Source: Anaerolineae bacterium (GTDB taxonomy: Bacteria; Chloroflexota; Anaerolineae; 4572-78; J111). Taken from it: a stretch of DNA of 64,000 nucleotides. The DNA is taken from positions 100,834-164,833 of the forward strand of contig JAFGNV010000090.1 in NCBI GenBank assembly GCA_016926805.1, in the 5' to 3' direction. Made by a program: the position numbers and the translations under genes. Shown in pieces: positions 25,453 through 34,200 of the stretch (the first letter of the stretch is position 1; every line of letters begins with the position of its first letter). The notes under the pieces were generated by a model. The model made no database searches and had not been told where the DNA came from. It saw only the letters and a list, made by a program, of their open reading frames with translations.

Positions 25453-26502
25453 CTATAGTCTGCCGCTAACCGCAGCCTCGGAGAAGGTGGCCATCTCATT
25501 CAGGGTGACCGTGGCCGCCACCACCACCGGCATGGCCAGAGCGGCTCCTGTGCCTTCGCCCAGGCGTAAATCCAGGTGGAAGATAGGGTCCAGGTTCAGG
25601 TGTTGTTGCATAATTTTGTGACCCGGTTCTACCGAGCGATGCGCCGCAATCATGTAGTCTCGGCTGAGGGGAGCCAGCGCGGCGGCAATCAACGCTCCGG
25701 CGGTGGAAATAAAACCATCCACCAGCACCGGGATACGGTTGGCCGCAGCCCCCAAAATAATTCCGGCAATGGCCCCAATTTCAAAGCCACCCACCTTGGC
25801 CAGCACGTCCAACGGGTCTTGGGGGTCGGGTTGATTTTTATCAAGAGCACGTTGAATAACCATCACCTTGTTTTGCCAGGCGGCATCATCAATGCCGGTA
25901 CCGTGGCCGGTCACCTCGGCGATACCGGCTCCGGTCAGCACGGCACAGATGGCGCTGGAGGGGGTGGTGTTGCCAATACCCATATCGCCTGTGCCCACCA
26001 GATGCAACCCTTGTTCCGCTTCACGGGTTACGGCAGTCATACCGGCCTCGATGGCCTGGATGGCCTGGTTGCGGGTCATGGCCGGGCCTTTGGTAAAATT
26101 GTTCGTTCCTGGGGCGACTTTGGCTTTGATTAAATCGGGATGGTCTGGCAGGTCTGCGGCCACCCCGACATCCAGCACCACCACTCGCGCCCCGGCCTGT
26201 CGGGCTAACACATTGATGGCCGCGCCACCGTTGAGAAAATTCAGCACCATCTGCGGGGTGACGGCGGAGGGATAGGCGCTGATGCCCTCGGCGGTGACGC
26301 CGTGGTCACCGGCAGCCACAATCACGACCCGTTCCGTGAGAGGTGGATCAATCCGGCCTGTAATCCCGGCGATTTGAACGGAGAGCGTTTCCAGGCGGCC
26401 CAACGCCCCGGTCGGTTTGGTCAGTTGAGCCTGGCGGTCCTGGGCGGCGGCCATAGCTTTTTGATCTAAGGGGGTAATGGCAGTGATGGTTTTTTCTAGC
26501 AT
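25453..26502 (-). CDS. cobT: Nicotinate-nucleotide:DMB phosphoribosyltransferase
   Basis: A 349-residue enzyme that converts nicotinate mononucleotide and a benzimidazole-type base into alpha-ribazole phosphate, the lower-ligand nucleotide of cobalamin. The family sequences AAGDHGVTAEGISAYP, MGIGNTT, ATGVD-like GTGIDD and the C-terminal LRLGEGTGAALAM with its catalytic Glu are present. It is a core gene of the riboswitch operon. Its substrate is the product of NadC, encoded nearby. Confidence 0.97.
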   Translation of the reverse strand: MLEKTITAITPLDQKAMAAAQDRQAQLTKPTGALGRLETLSVQIAGITGRIDPPLTERVVIVAAGDHGVTAEGISAYPSAVTPQMVLNFLNGGAAINVLARQAGARVVVLDVGVAADLPDHPDLIKAKVAPGTNNFTKGPAMTRNQAIQAIEAGMTAVTREAEQGLHLVGTGDMGIGNTTPSSAICAVLTGAGIAEVTGHGTGIDDAAWQNKVMVIQRALDKNQPDPQDPLDVLAKVGGFEIGAIAGIILGAAANRIPVLVDGFISTAGALIAAALAPLSRDYMIAAHRSVEPGHKIMQQHLNLDPIFHLDLRLGEGTGAALAMPVVVAATVTLNEMATFSEAAVSGRL

Positions 26503-26560
26503 TATGGTGACTCCTTGAGAAATGGTGAATGGGTCAGGCGGGTATCACAAGTGGTCTAGC

Positions 26561-27256
26561 CTAAAAACTGTTTTGGCCATCCTCAAAATTATCAACCTGC
26601 GGGATACCAGAAACCAAATTTGCTGCTGCACCGGATAGGTGGTCGTAAGCGGCCCAAGTAATCAGTTGGCCCGCTAAATGCCCATTCCTTAATTCAATCA
26701 TTATCTCGGTAATCGAACAATTGTGATTAGGACTACTGGGCTGCCAGGCCACGTTGCTGTTTGGGCAGAGGTCCTTTAAGATGTAGGTAAAAACGCCCCC
26801 ATGCCCCACGATGAGGATATTCCGGCCACGTTTGCCTGCCACAATTTTTTCAATACCGGCCCGCACTCTATTCCAGAGAGTGAAATAGTCTTCCCCACCG
26901 GGGAATGATGACTCAGGTTTGCCGTTTGACCAGTCTGCCGTTACCCGGTGATAGATGGTCCAATTCTCAGGCGTGGGCGGATGACCTTCCAAGACGCCGG
27001 GGTTTACCTCACGGAAATTCTCAATAATCACCACCGGTAGATTGATGGGGGCGGCAATAATCTCGGCGGTTTCTCTGGCCCGTTTCAGAGGCGAGGCATA
27101 GATTTCGTGAATGTCCCTGGTCTTGAAATATCCGGCGGTTTGCTGGGCTTGCAGAACTCCTTTATCGGTCAGCGAGTAGTCAACATGTTTGTGGGAGAAT
27201 TCTTTGGTGATATTAGCCCGATTCTCACCGTGTCGGACCAAATAGAGTCGATTCAT
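26561..27256 (-). CDS. Histidine phosphatase, candidate alpha-ribazole phosphatase
   Basis: A phosphoglycerate-mutase-like phosphatase of about 231 residues. The RHG catalytic motif is in LYLVRHGEN, a second phosphate-binding stretch is in ASPLKRARETAEII, and the late catalytic His is in IVGHGG. The start is probably ATG 27256 (MNRLYLVRHG); the frame continues 12 codons upstream to a TTG. Its place next to cobT fits a CobC-type phosphatase acting on alpha-ribazole phosphate or cobalamin phosphate, but many family members have other substrates. Confidence is high for the family and moderate for the role. Confidence 0.85.
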   Translation of the reverse strand: MNRLYLVRHGENRANITKEFSHKHVDYSLTDKGVLQAQQTAGYFKTRDIHEIYASPLKRARETAEIIAAPINLPVVIIENFREVNPGVLEGHPPTPENWTIYHRVTADWSNGKPESSFPGGEDYFTLWNRVRAGIEKIVAGKRGRNILIVGHGGVFTYILKDLCPNSNVAWQPSSPNHNCSITEIMIELRNGHLAGQLITWAAYDHLSGAAANLVSGIPQVDNFEDGQNSF

Positions 27257-27310
27257 TGCCAATACGACCTCATCTGGGCGATCTTGCTGCAATCAGTCAT
27301 TCCTCGCCTA

Positions 27311-28192
27311 TCAAACCTGGAGGGGTGATTTCAAAAGCACAATACAGTAATCTCCAATGGATTGGAAACCCAGCGCCTCGTAGGCCTTTTGAGCCGGGGT
27401 ATTACTGTGCGGCGTAAACAGGATAGCCTTTTTGACTCCCTCGGCCCGGGCATCCAACAGAGAGACGGCGACGGCACAACGCCCGTAGCCGCGCCGGCGG
27501 AGTTCGGGCGGCGTCCAGACCCCCCCAACCTGGACGACCTCTTTGATAGCGGTGTTAAAGGAACTACAGGCTACCGGCCGCCCCTGATCTTCGAGAACCC
27601 ACGTGGTTTGTTCCGCCAGGGATCGCTCGATGGCGGTTCGACAACTTGCCCTTAAGTCCGGGCTGTCCTGTTCTTCAAGTGTCTTCAGAGAATAAGCAAT
27701 CCGCCATGCCGTTATCAAGTCAACATCACGCGGCTCAATTCGTCGCCCACAAACCCGGCCCAAAACGAGAGCCTCAGGAGTAATGAGATCGGGCAGGTTC
27801 AGACTGTACAGTTTTTCCGTCTCCCCCATCTGAATATTTGTTTGATCAATCTGGAACGACTCCTGGATAAATCTGACCTGTTCCACAGGGCCGACGATCC
27901 CTTTGAGAGAACGTTTTGAAGCCTCAACTGCTGCTCGACACAGCCCATCCAGGTAATTTAAGGGAGCTTGCACCACCAGATTTTGATTCCAATAGTGAGC
28001 CACTATCCCGACAATTTGCCCATCCGCAAAAACAGCCGCGTAGGTACCGGCGTAACGTTGGCCGTTATCGTTGAGACCGACGGCCCGCATATTGCCGATG
28101 AGAAACATCGAGGATTCGAGACGAGGCAACAAAAACGTCTCCAGGTCGGCTTCATCACCCGGTTGGAGAATTCTTATCGTGACTGGATTCAT
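27311..28192 (-). CDS. GNAT-family N-acetyltransferase
   Basis: A protein of about 293 residues with a C-terminal GNAT domain. The acetyl-CoA pyrophosphate loop is RRRGYG in PPELRRRGYGRCA, followed by TPHSNTPAQKAYEALGF. The N-terminal half looks like a degenerate second GNAT-like fold. ATG 28192 lies eight bases after AAGGAG. The upstream GTG 28201 abuts that site and is unlikely. The substrate is unknown. It sits between btuD and the phosphatase gene, four bases from the ATPase stop region, so it is a passenger or an unrecognised part of B12 metabolism. Confidence 0.8.
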   Translation of the reverse strand: MNPVTIRILQPGDEADLETFLLPRLESSMFLIGNMRAVGLNDNGQRYAGTYAAVFADGQIVGIVAHYWNQNLVVQAPLNYLDGLCRAAVEASKRSLKGIVGPVEQVRFIQESFQIDQTNIQMGETEKLYSLNLPDLITPEALVLGRVCGRRIEPRDVDLITAWRIAYSLKTLEEQDSPDLRASCRTAIERSLAEQTTWVLEDQGRPVACSSFNTAIKEVVQVGGVWTPPELRRRGYGRCAVAVSLLDARAEGVKKAILFTPHSNTPAQKAYEALGFQSIGDYCIVLLKSPLQV

Positions 28193-28204
28193 TTTTTCCA
28201 CTCC

Positions 28205-29032
28205 TTATTCAACCAGGGCCAGCCGGTCAACCGGTTGCACGCTGAGTGCCCATTGGCCGGCCGGGTCGCGGTAGAGTTGGGAGGTTACGTCAAAAACGGT
28301 ATGCACATAATCGGGCCGGAGAACCTCGGCGGCGGTGCCCGCGGCCCATACCCGGCCCTGATGGAGTAAAATCAGCCGGTCGCAGTAACGAGCAGCCAGG
28401 CTCAAATCGTGGATAGCTAACAGGGCAGCCAGGTTGTATCCCTGGACCAAATTCCGCACCATCGCCAGAACCTGATGTTGGTGATTGATGTCTAGGTTGG
28501 CAATAGGTTCGTCCAGCAAAAGCACACCCGGTTCCTGTACCAGCGCCCGGGCAATGAGAACACGTTGCTGTTCGCCGCCGGAGAGCGTATTGAGCAGCCG
28601 GTGGCGCATTGATTGTAAGTCCAACAGGGTCAGGGCCTTATCGACGGCAACGGCATCCTTGCCATTGAAGGGAGCCAGCCAACCCCGGTGGGGAAAGCGT
28701 CCCAGCCGGACCACGTGCTCAACCGGGTAAGGCCAGGCGGCATGGACCGACTGAGGCACCCGGCCAATCTGCCGGGCCACCTGCCGGGCCGATAAATGCC
28801 AAATGTTCTGGCCATTGAGCAAAACCTGGCCCTCTTGCGGTCGCAGCAGGCGGGCCAGGGCGCGCAGCAGCGTGGTTTTACCGGCTCCGTTGGGGCCAAT
28901 CAGGCCGACCAGTTCGCCGGGGTGCAGAGTCAGGTCAACATCCTGTAATACCGCGGTACGACCGTTGACCGCATAGGCGCAGGTCAACGATTGGGTTTTT
29001 AGCCGGGGAGATGCTTGGGTATTTGTGGCCAC
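28205..29032 (-). CDS. btuD: ABC transporter ATPase for B12/iron-chelate uptake
   Basis: A 275-residue ATPase with Walker [11 protein letters not shown]-loop, the signature LSGGEQQR, Walker B VLLLDEP and a switch His in LAIHDLS. It is of the FecE/BtuD type and partners with the FecCD-type permease just upstream. The riboswitch and the surrounding cobalamin genes make corrinoid the likely cargo. It is a peripheral inner-membrane subunit. Confidence 0.93.
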   Translation of the reverse strand: MATNTQASPRLKTQSLTCAYAVNGRTAVLQDVDLTLHPGELVGLIGPNGAGKTTLLRALARLLRPQEGQVLLNGQNIWHLSARQVARQIGRVPQSVHAAWPYPVEHVVRLGRFPHRGWLAPFNGKDAVAVDKALTLLDLQSMRHRLLNTLSGGEQQRVLIARALVQEPGVLLLDEPIANLDINHQHQVLAMVRNLVQGYNLAALLAIHDLSLAARYCDRLILLHQGRVWAAGTAAEVLRPDYVHTVFDVTSQLYRDPAGQWALSVQPVDRLALVE

Positions 29033-29067
29033 TTTGTAAAACTCCTATTACGTATTGCATATTTCGT

Positions 29068-30108
29068 TCAAAAATGCTCTCGACGGGCATGTAACAAGTA
29101 AAGAAAGAATGGCGCGCCCAACAGGGCAGTCAAAATACCTACCGGTAATTCTATGGGCGCCATCACGGTCCGGGCGGCGGTGTCGGCAAGAACCAACAAT
29201 AACGCCCCCAGCAAGATACTCGTTGGCAGCAACAGCCCGTGAACGGGTCCCCATAAGATACGGGCAATGTGGGGCGCAATCAGGCCGACAAAACCAATGA
29301 TGCCGCTGCTGGCTACGGCGGCGGCGGTTACCAGCGTGGCGCACAAAACAATCAACAAACGGACCTGTCGCACCGATACGCCGAGTCCCTGGGCGGTCTC
29401 TTCACCAAAAGCCAACACGTCCAGCGGGCGGGCCAGCAAAGCCAACCCCAGCAAACCCACCACGATATAGGGCAAGGCTACCCACAAATCGTCCCAACTG
29501 CGCCCGGAAAAGCCGCCCATCAACCAGAAAAAGATGTTTACAAAGTCGTGGTCGTTGAGCACCATCAGCAGCGAAACCCCAGCCGAAAAGGCCGAACTGA
29601 GGGCGATGCCAGCCAACAACAGGGCCAGTACGTTGGTTTGCCCGCTGACTTCGCTGATGGTATAGGCCAGGGTCACGGCCAGCATCGCCCCGGCAAAGGC
29701 AGCCAGCGGCACCGGGGCAAAGCCCAGCCAGGTGATGGTCCAGCCAAAGGCAATGGCCAGGGTTGCCCCTAAAGCGGCCCCACCTGACGCGCCGATGACA
29801 AACGGGTCGGCCAGAGGGTTACGGAACAACCCCTGGAAGGCAGCCCCGGCGCCGGCCAGGGCGGCTCCCACCAGAGCCGCCAACAAAATCCGCGCCAGGC
29901 GAAAATCTCGCACAATGGTGCTGGTGGCCGGACTGACCTCGTTGGCAGGTGATTGTGAACTGAGCACGGCCCACACTTGGCTGGGGGGGATGGTTACCGC
30001 GCCAAGGCCCAAACTAAGGAAAATAACCAGAATGAGCAAACCGCCAAGCAGCAGCAGGGGCCAAGCGTAAGCGGACACGCTCCTAAAACAGGCCTGGATA
30101 GAGGTCAC
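29068..30108 (-). CDS. btuC: FecCD/BtuC-type ABC permease
   Basis: A 346-residue multi-pass membrane protein of the FecCD family. It has about ten hydrophobic segments and the conserved RILLAALVGAALAGAGAAFQ, NPLADPFVIGASGGAALGA and GIIGFVGLIAPHIAR. As annotated from GTG 30108 it overlaps the binding-protein gene by 26 bases. GTG 30078 is an alternative just after AGGAG. It forms the channel for the BtuF-like protein and the ATPase. The cargo is predicted as corrinoid from the riboswitch. Confidence 0.94.
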   Translation of the reverse strand: MTSIQACFRSVSAYAWPLLLLGGLLILVIFLSLGLGAVTIPPSQVWAVLSSQSPANEVSPATSTIVRDFRLARILLAALVGAALAGAGAAFQGLFRNPLADPFVIGASGGAALGATLAIAFGWTITWLGFAPVPLAAFAGAMLAVTLAYTISEVSGQTNVLALLLAGIALSSAFSAGVSLLMVLNDHDFVNIFFWLMGGFSGRSWDDLWVALPYIVVGLLGLALLARPLDVLAFGEETAQGLGVSVRQVRLLIVLCATLVTAAAVASSGIIGFVGLIAPHIARILWGPVHGLLLPTSILLGALLLVLADTAARTVMAPIELPVGILTALLGAPFFLYLLHARREHF

Positions 30109-31072
30109 GGGCTACTTCTTCCAATATATCGACAATGCGAGGTCCGGGCCGGCTGATAGCATCGCCGTTGTAGATGTAAATCCGTTTGTTTGTAACGGCG
30201 TTGATATTATCCCAACCCGCTCGACTGGTAATGTTATCGATGGTGAGTTCATCGCTATGATTATCCGGGCCAATAATTACTTCTGGATTACGCTCAATAA
30301 TCACTTCGGCGCTGACCTGCGGCCAGTCTTCGGCTACATCATGAAAAATGCTCTTGCCCCCGGCCAATTCAACGAGTTGCCCGATGAAGGTATGGGGACC
30401 GGCCGTCATTAAGGGGTCGTGCCACACCTCATAAAAAACAGTGACTCGTTGGTCGGCAGGAATAGTTCCAACTTTAGCTCCAATGGCCGCAACCCGGTTG
30501 CGCAAATCGGTGGTGAGGGCTGTGGCCTGGTCGAAGTGACCGGTTACCTGGCCGACCAGCTCGATGTTGGCGTAGATATCGTCAAAGGTGGCCGGTTCCA
30601 GCACGATTACGGCTAAACCGGTATCTTGCAAAACCTGGATAATCTCATCTTGTGAGCCGCTGGCCAGCACCAAATCCGGTTCCAGGGCCACAATGGTTTC
30701 CACGCTGAGCGATTGGTTGGTGATCCCACCCACCTGTTCGCGGGCAGTGGCCTCTTCGGGGTAGTTACAATAACTGGTTACCCCAACAACCTGGCCACCG
30801 GCGCCAACGGCAAAGAGAACTTCGGTGTTGCTGGGCAGCAGGGAGACAATGCGTTCCGGCCTGTCTTCAATAGTGACCTCACGGCCCAAGTCATCGGTGA
30901 GGGTGAGCGGGAATGTCGCTGCCGGAAGCGAGGTTGACGCCGGTAGAGAGGCCGGGGTTGCGGCCGGTGATGGGGCAGGCGTTGGAGAAACGCTCTGGAC
31001 GCAGCCGGTTAGAAGTAAGGCCAATAAAACCACACAAATCAGGCAAATGCACAATCTGAAATGATTCATCAT
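30083..31072 (-). CDS. btuF: Corrinoid-binding lipoprotein (BtuF/FecB family)
   Basis: A 329-residue class III solute-binding protein. It has a signal peptide with a lipobox (LLLTGC) and a Pro/Ala/Ser-rich tether. Two lobes then follow, with RIVSLLPSNTEVLFAVGAG and VAAL-type EPDLVLA strands typical of BtuF. It is the first gene after the cobalamin riboswitch (31164-31375), which strongly suggests cobalamin or cobinamide as ligand. A perfect AGGAGG lies eight bases before the ATG at 31072. Confidence 0.93.
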   Translation of the reverse strand: MMNHFRLCICLICVVLLALLLTGCVQSVSPTPAPSPAATPASLPASTSLPAATFPLTLTDDLGREVTIEDRPERIVSLLPSNTEVLFAVGAGGQVVGVTSYCNYPEEATAREQVGGITNQSLSVETIVALEPDLVLASGSQDEIIQVLQDTGLAVIVLEPATFDDIYANIELVGQVTGHFDQATALTTDLRNRVAAIGAKVGTIPADQRVTVFYEVWHDPLMTAGPHTFIGQLVELAGGKSIFHDVAEDWPQVSAEVIIERNPEVIIGPDNHSDELTIDNITSRAGWDNINAVTNKRIYIYNGDAISRPGPRIVDILEEVARDLYPGLF

Positions 31073-31144
31073 CTTTTGGTCCTCCTGGTTAAAATTGAAT
31101 TGATTTGTTGGTAAGAGGGAGGCCGAAAGGAGGAGTGCCTAAAC

Positions 31145-31163
31145 AAAAAAGCCGCCAGGCGGC
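31145..31163 (-). terminator. Intrinsic terminator of the riboswitch expression platform
   Basis: On the minus strand GCCGC-CTG-GCGGC (31163-31151) is followed by six Ts (31150-31145). It lies directly after the cobalamin aptamer and about 70 bases before the btuF start, so cobalamin binding can be expected to favour termination. Confidence 0.8.
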
Positions 31164-31375
31164 GGGTTCAAAACTACACTCGGGGTTCTGACCTCGCCCT
31201 CCTATCCACGTAGGTGGTAACGAGACAGCGCAGCTGTGGAGTATCGGACTTCGTTTCAATGAGCAGTTGTCAATTTGAAACGCTACCGTTGCGGGACAGT
31301 GCCGGACTCTAACCGGACTTCCTCCACATCAAGGTGTACCCGATGGGGTATTACTACGCTTTTGTATTCAATTGG
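31164..31375 (-). promoter_or_regulatory. Cobalamin riboswitch
   Basis: The minus strand carries the conserved cobalamin aptamer core. GTCCGGTTAGAGTCCGGCACTG flows into the hallmark CTGTCCCGCAACGGTAG (about 31299-31283), followed by the B12-box-like AGTCCGATACTCC near 31250-31235. A promoter lies just upstream and an intrinsic terminator just downstream, then btuF. It should turn off the transport and synthesis run when adenosylcobalamin is plentiful. Confidence 0.92.
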
Positions 31376-31381
31376 TGTTTG

Positions 31382-31410
31382 AAAATAACACAAGAGAGGG
31401 CATTTGTCAA
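31382..31410 (-). promoter_or_regulatory. Promoter of the riboswitch operon
   Basis: On the minus strand TTGACA (31410-31405) is followed after 17 bases by TATTTT (31387-31382). Transcription would start near 31375, exactly where the riboswitch begins and just past the stop of the upstream decarboxylase gene. Confidence 0.75.
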
Positions 31411-31451
31411 AATGGTTGCGCGCGAATGAGAGTAGGGTATTAATAATGCTT

Positions 31452-32576
31452 TCAGTTCTGGGCCAATAATTCGGCAATAGTTGCCCTCAGACGTTCGTTG
31501 GCAGCCGGGCGATGGGCAGCAACACGGATGTGACCAGGCAGGCCAAACGAGGCGCAATCACGCACCAGCAAGCCCCGCATCAGGAGGTGATGGCGAAACT
31601 CCGGCGCATGCTTAACCTTGAGCAAAGCAAAGGTGGTGGAGGTCGGATGAATCGGCAGGCCAAGCTGGCTTAACCCGACCCATAAATCAAGGGCGTGCTG
31701 GCGGAGTTGGGTCAAGGTAAAATTCCGCCAGGTGATGCTTTCTGTTTGCAACGCGGCAACTCCGGCCATTTGAGCCAAACTATTGACGCTCCAGGGTGGC
31801 TGGGCCGCTTTGAGCAGATTCACGAGTTTCGGGGCGGCCAGGAGATAACCCAGGCGCAGCCCCGCCAGGCTATGGTCTTTGGTCAGCGAGCGCAACCGGA
31901 TCACGTTTTCACCCCAGGTCCACTGTTCTTCATCATTACCTCTTGCGCCCGGGTCGACAAAATGCCGATAGGCTTCGTCAATAATCCACAGAATCCGGGC
32001 ATCCGGATCGGCGGCCCGTAGCTGCGCGAGTTCGGCCTTGGACCAATATTGTCCGGTTGGGTTATTGGGGTTACACAACCAAATCGTGTCGGGCTGCACC
32101 CGGTGAATGGTGGTAGTGATTGTCTCAAGGTCCAGATGCAGGAGGTGATGGGTCTCCGGTCGGCACTCGTAAACCTTGCCCCCCATCAGGTGAAGGGCGC
32201 GGCTATATTCGCCAAAAGTGGGAGACAGGATAAGGTGACGGCTATCGGGTTTAACAAAAGTCAGGGCAATGAGATGAATTAGCTCGGTAGCGCCGTTGCC
32301 GGGGAGAATGTTCTCTTGCGGTACCTTGTCGGCAACTGCAATCGCCGCCCGCAGCGCCAGGCAATCGCGGTCGGGATAGCGTCGCACCAGGGCCGGGTCA
32401 GCCAGGGCTTCGCCCATCGCCTGAAAAATGGCCGGATGGGGACCATAGGGGTTACTGTTGGTACTGAAATCAATAACATCATCCGGGGCCAAACCCAGGC
32501 GTTGTAGCTCGGTATAATCGCGAGCGCCATGAATGGGCGGGGGTACTGTTATTACGGTTGAACGAGGTGAAGGCAT
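31452..32576 (-). CDS. PLP aminotransferase-fold, likely Thr-phosphate decarboxylase
   Basis: A 374-residue fold-type I PLP enzyme. IDFSTNSNPYGPHP, CNPNNPTGQ, WIIDEAY and the Schiff-base lysine in LTKDHSLAGLRLGY are present. The C-terminus (LVRDCASFGLPGHIRVAAHRP) resembles the CobC/CobD decarboxylase branch, which makes aminopropanol phosphate for cobinamide, rather than HisC. The position directly upstream of the B12 operon supports this. HisC is the main alternative, because the families are hard to separate by eye. It is transcribed separately from the riboswitch unit. Confidence 0.85.
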   Translation of the reverse strand: MPSPRSTVITVPPPIHGARDYTELQRLGLAPDDVIDFSTNSNPYGPHPAIFQAMGEALADPALVRRYPDRDCLALRAAIAVADKVPQENILPGNGATELIHLIALTFVKPDSRHLILSPTFGEYSRALHLMGGKVYECRPETHHLLHLDLETITTTIHRVQPDTIWLCNPNNPTGQYWSKAELAQLRAADPDARILWIIDEAYRHFVDPGARGNDEEQWTWGENVIRLRSLTKDHSLAGLRLGYLLAAPKLVNLLKAAQPPWSVNSLAQMAGVAALQTESITWRNFTLTQLRQHALDLWVGLSQLGLPIHPTSTTFALLKVKHAPEFRHHLLMRGLLVRDCASFGLPGHIRVAAHRPAANERLRATIAELLAQN

Positions 32577-32641
32577 AGGGTAAATTTCCGGTCTCCATTA
32601 TAATGCCAGCCCTGACCAAAGGAGAAATAGATGGGCAGAAG

Positions 32642-33946
32642 CTATTCAAGCCCAACTTCAGCCAGCCAGTTCAGGTAGTCGGCATAGCTATTGAGCCAGC
32701 CAACCCGGTCAACAAAAGCCTTGAGCGAGAGGCTGATCGCACGAAGCTGGCGCAGTTGCGGGCCAATGGGATCAACTGAGGCCGGACTGAGGGCATACGA
32801 ACCGTGAAAGGCAAAGTAGGCCTGGTTGAGTTTGCGCAGGTTATGACCCTTTTCAACCAGCTTGAGCCGCTCGTTTTCCATAAAGGCTTCGGCCTCTTCG
32901 ATCTTACCCTCGGCCAGCAGGCGGTTGACTTCTAACCGGATGCGACGCATGGCCAGGTGAAACTCCGAAGGTCGGGCCGGAACGGGTTGGCCGGTGTCAT
33001 CAAGGGGAGGCAGTTTATCCGTCCAATCCGGGTAGAAACGGGTAATGACCTTGCGGCTGATCTCCTTACCGATGATATCGGCTGTGGTTTCATTAATGGT
33101 AGTCAGCCGGGGATAGGATTGGTAGCCCCAGGCCATGTTGGTGGGGAAAGTAAAGAAATAGTTGTGCGCCCACTCATGGGCAATCACTTCGGTGAGGTAA
33201 ATGAGGTCGGGATGGCTGATGATCATGGTGGGATAGCTGGCCAACCCGCCAACATCAGTGACATAGCTGGATACATCACCGCGCCGGTCGATGCTGTCTT
33301 CAATTTCAAAACGTAACTTATTATCCAGACCGGGCTGCAATCCCACAAAGTACCGGTTTTCAATTCGGTCTCGCGGCGAGAGAATCAAGGCGGTAGGCGG
33401 GTCGATAAAACGAAAGGCCACGGGTGGGAAGACCTGATTGGCAATGGTAAAGCCTTCTTCGCGGAGAATGGTTTCAACCTGTCGAGACAGAATGGTTTCA
33501 ACCAGAGGAATGATCTGGGCTTGAGTTGCTTTGAGACCGGCCAGTTCCTTCTCAAGGGCTGCCGCCTCAACACCGTTAAGGTCGCTATTGGCGGCGTAGA
33601 TTCGATTCAGTTCTTGTTTTAAGTCGCGGCTATGCTGCTCCTGATCCAAAAAACGCTGCACCAGAGCCTTCTGCTCGACTTCACGGCCGGGCAAGGGGGG
33701 CGTGCGCCAACGCCGGCCAATTTCGCTGGCAATGGCATTCGACATCCAATCGACAAAATCAAATTGGTAGGGGGTAGTGACCGTGTCAACCCGAACCAGC
33801 AACGCCTGGCTGGGCGGAGCCGCAGCCGTGGTTAAGCCGAAAAAGACAAATAAAAAAAGTAAAAGACGCGCCATCCGGCGCATGTGGCGTTTGCGTTTAA
33901 TACGGGCGACGGTTTTTTGAGTTTGTTTGGTTGGGAACCAGAGCAT
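32642..33946 (-). CDS. Secreted or membrane-anchored HExxH protein, uncharacterised
   Basis: A 434-residue protein with a very basic start, a hydrophobic export helix (about 27-43), a coiled-coil-prone region (about 88-160), and a zinc-peptidase-like motif HEWAH at 257-261 followed 25 residues later by NETTAD (E286). That order matches gluzincin metallopeptidases. The rest of the protein does not match a family I can name. Catalytic activity is therefore probable from the motif but unproven. The true start may be M22 or M25, directly before the signal helix. No adjacent gene suggests a substrate. Confidence 0.75.
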   Translation of the reverse strand: MLWFPTKQTQKTVARIKRKRHMRRMARLLLFLFVFFGLTTAAAPPSQALLVRVDTVTTPYQFDFVDWMSNAIASEIGRRWRTPPLPGREVEQKALVQRFLDQEQHSRDLKQELNRIYAANSDLNGVEAAALEKELAGLKATQAQIIPLVETILSRQVETILREEGFTIANQVFPPVAFRFIDPPTALILSPRDRIENRYFVGLQPGLDNKLRFEIEDSIDRRGDVSSYVTDVGGLASYPTMIISHPDLIYLTEVIAHEWAHNYFFTFPTNMAWGYQSYPRLTTINETTADIIGKEISRKVITRFYPDWTDKLPPLDDTGQPVPARPSEFHLAMRRIRLEVNRLLAEGKIEEAEAFMENERLKLVEKGHNLRKLNQAYFAFHGSYALSPASVDPIGPQLRQLRAISLSLKAFVDRVGWLNSYADYLNWLAEVGLE

Positions 33947-33960
33947 ATTTATTGATTTAG

Positions 33961-33992
33961 GGTGACAGTCACTTTTTAAATGATTGTCATCT
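33961..33992. repeat. Partial copy of a GGTGACAGTCAC palindrome
   Basis: GGTGACAGTCACTT (33961-33974) faces an imperfect inverted AATGATTGTCATC (33980-33992). The first arm is identical to the inner arm of the element at 54450-54574. It lies in the 254-base gap between the HExxH gene and the HAD gene, which otherwise shows no gene. Confidence 0.45.
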
Positions 33993-34200
33993 ATTTCCGA
34001 TAATGTTTTGTGTTTTTAATTATTGTGCACAGCCTGGATTAAGGCAAAATGAAAAACTCTTCATTTGGTTCATTGAGCCAAAAGTCCTCTTGATAAATCT
34101 CCTTAACCCATATTAGAATTGTTAAAGTGATTGCAGAAATAAAGCCCTTTAGAGGAGAGGAGAAACAAGCTATCGGGAATTCTTTAGGAATTGGCGAAAT

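Noticed and set aside
31452..32576. Histidinol-phosphate aminotransferase (hisC)
   Set aside because: The family is close, but no his gene is nearby and the C-terminal RDCASFGLPGHIRVA stretch and B12 context favour the Thr-phosphate decarboxylase branch. Not fully excluded.
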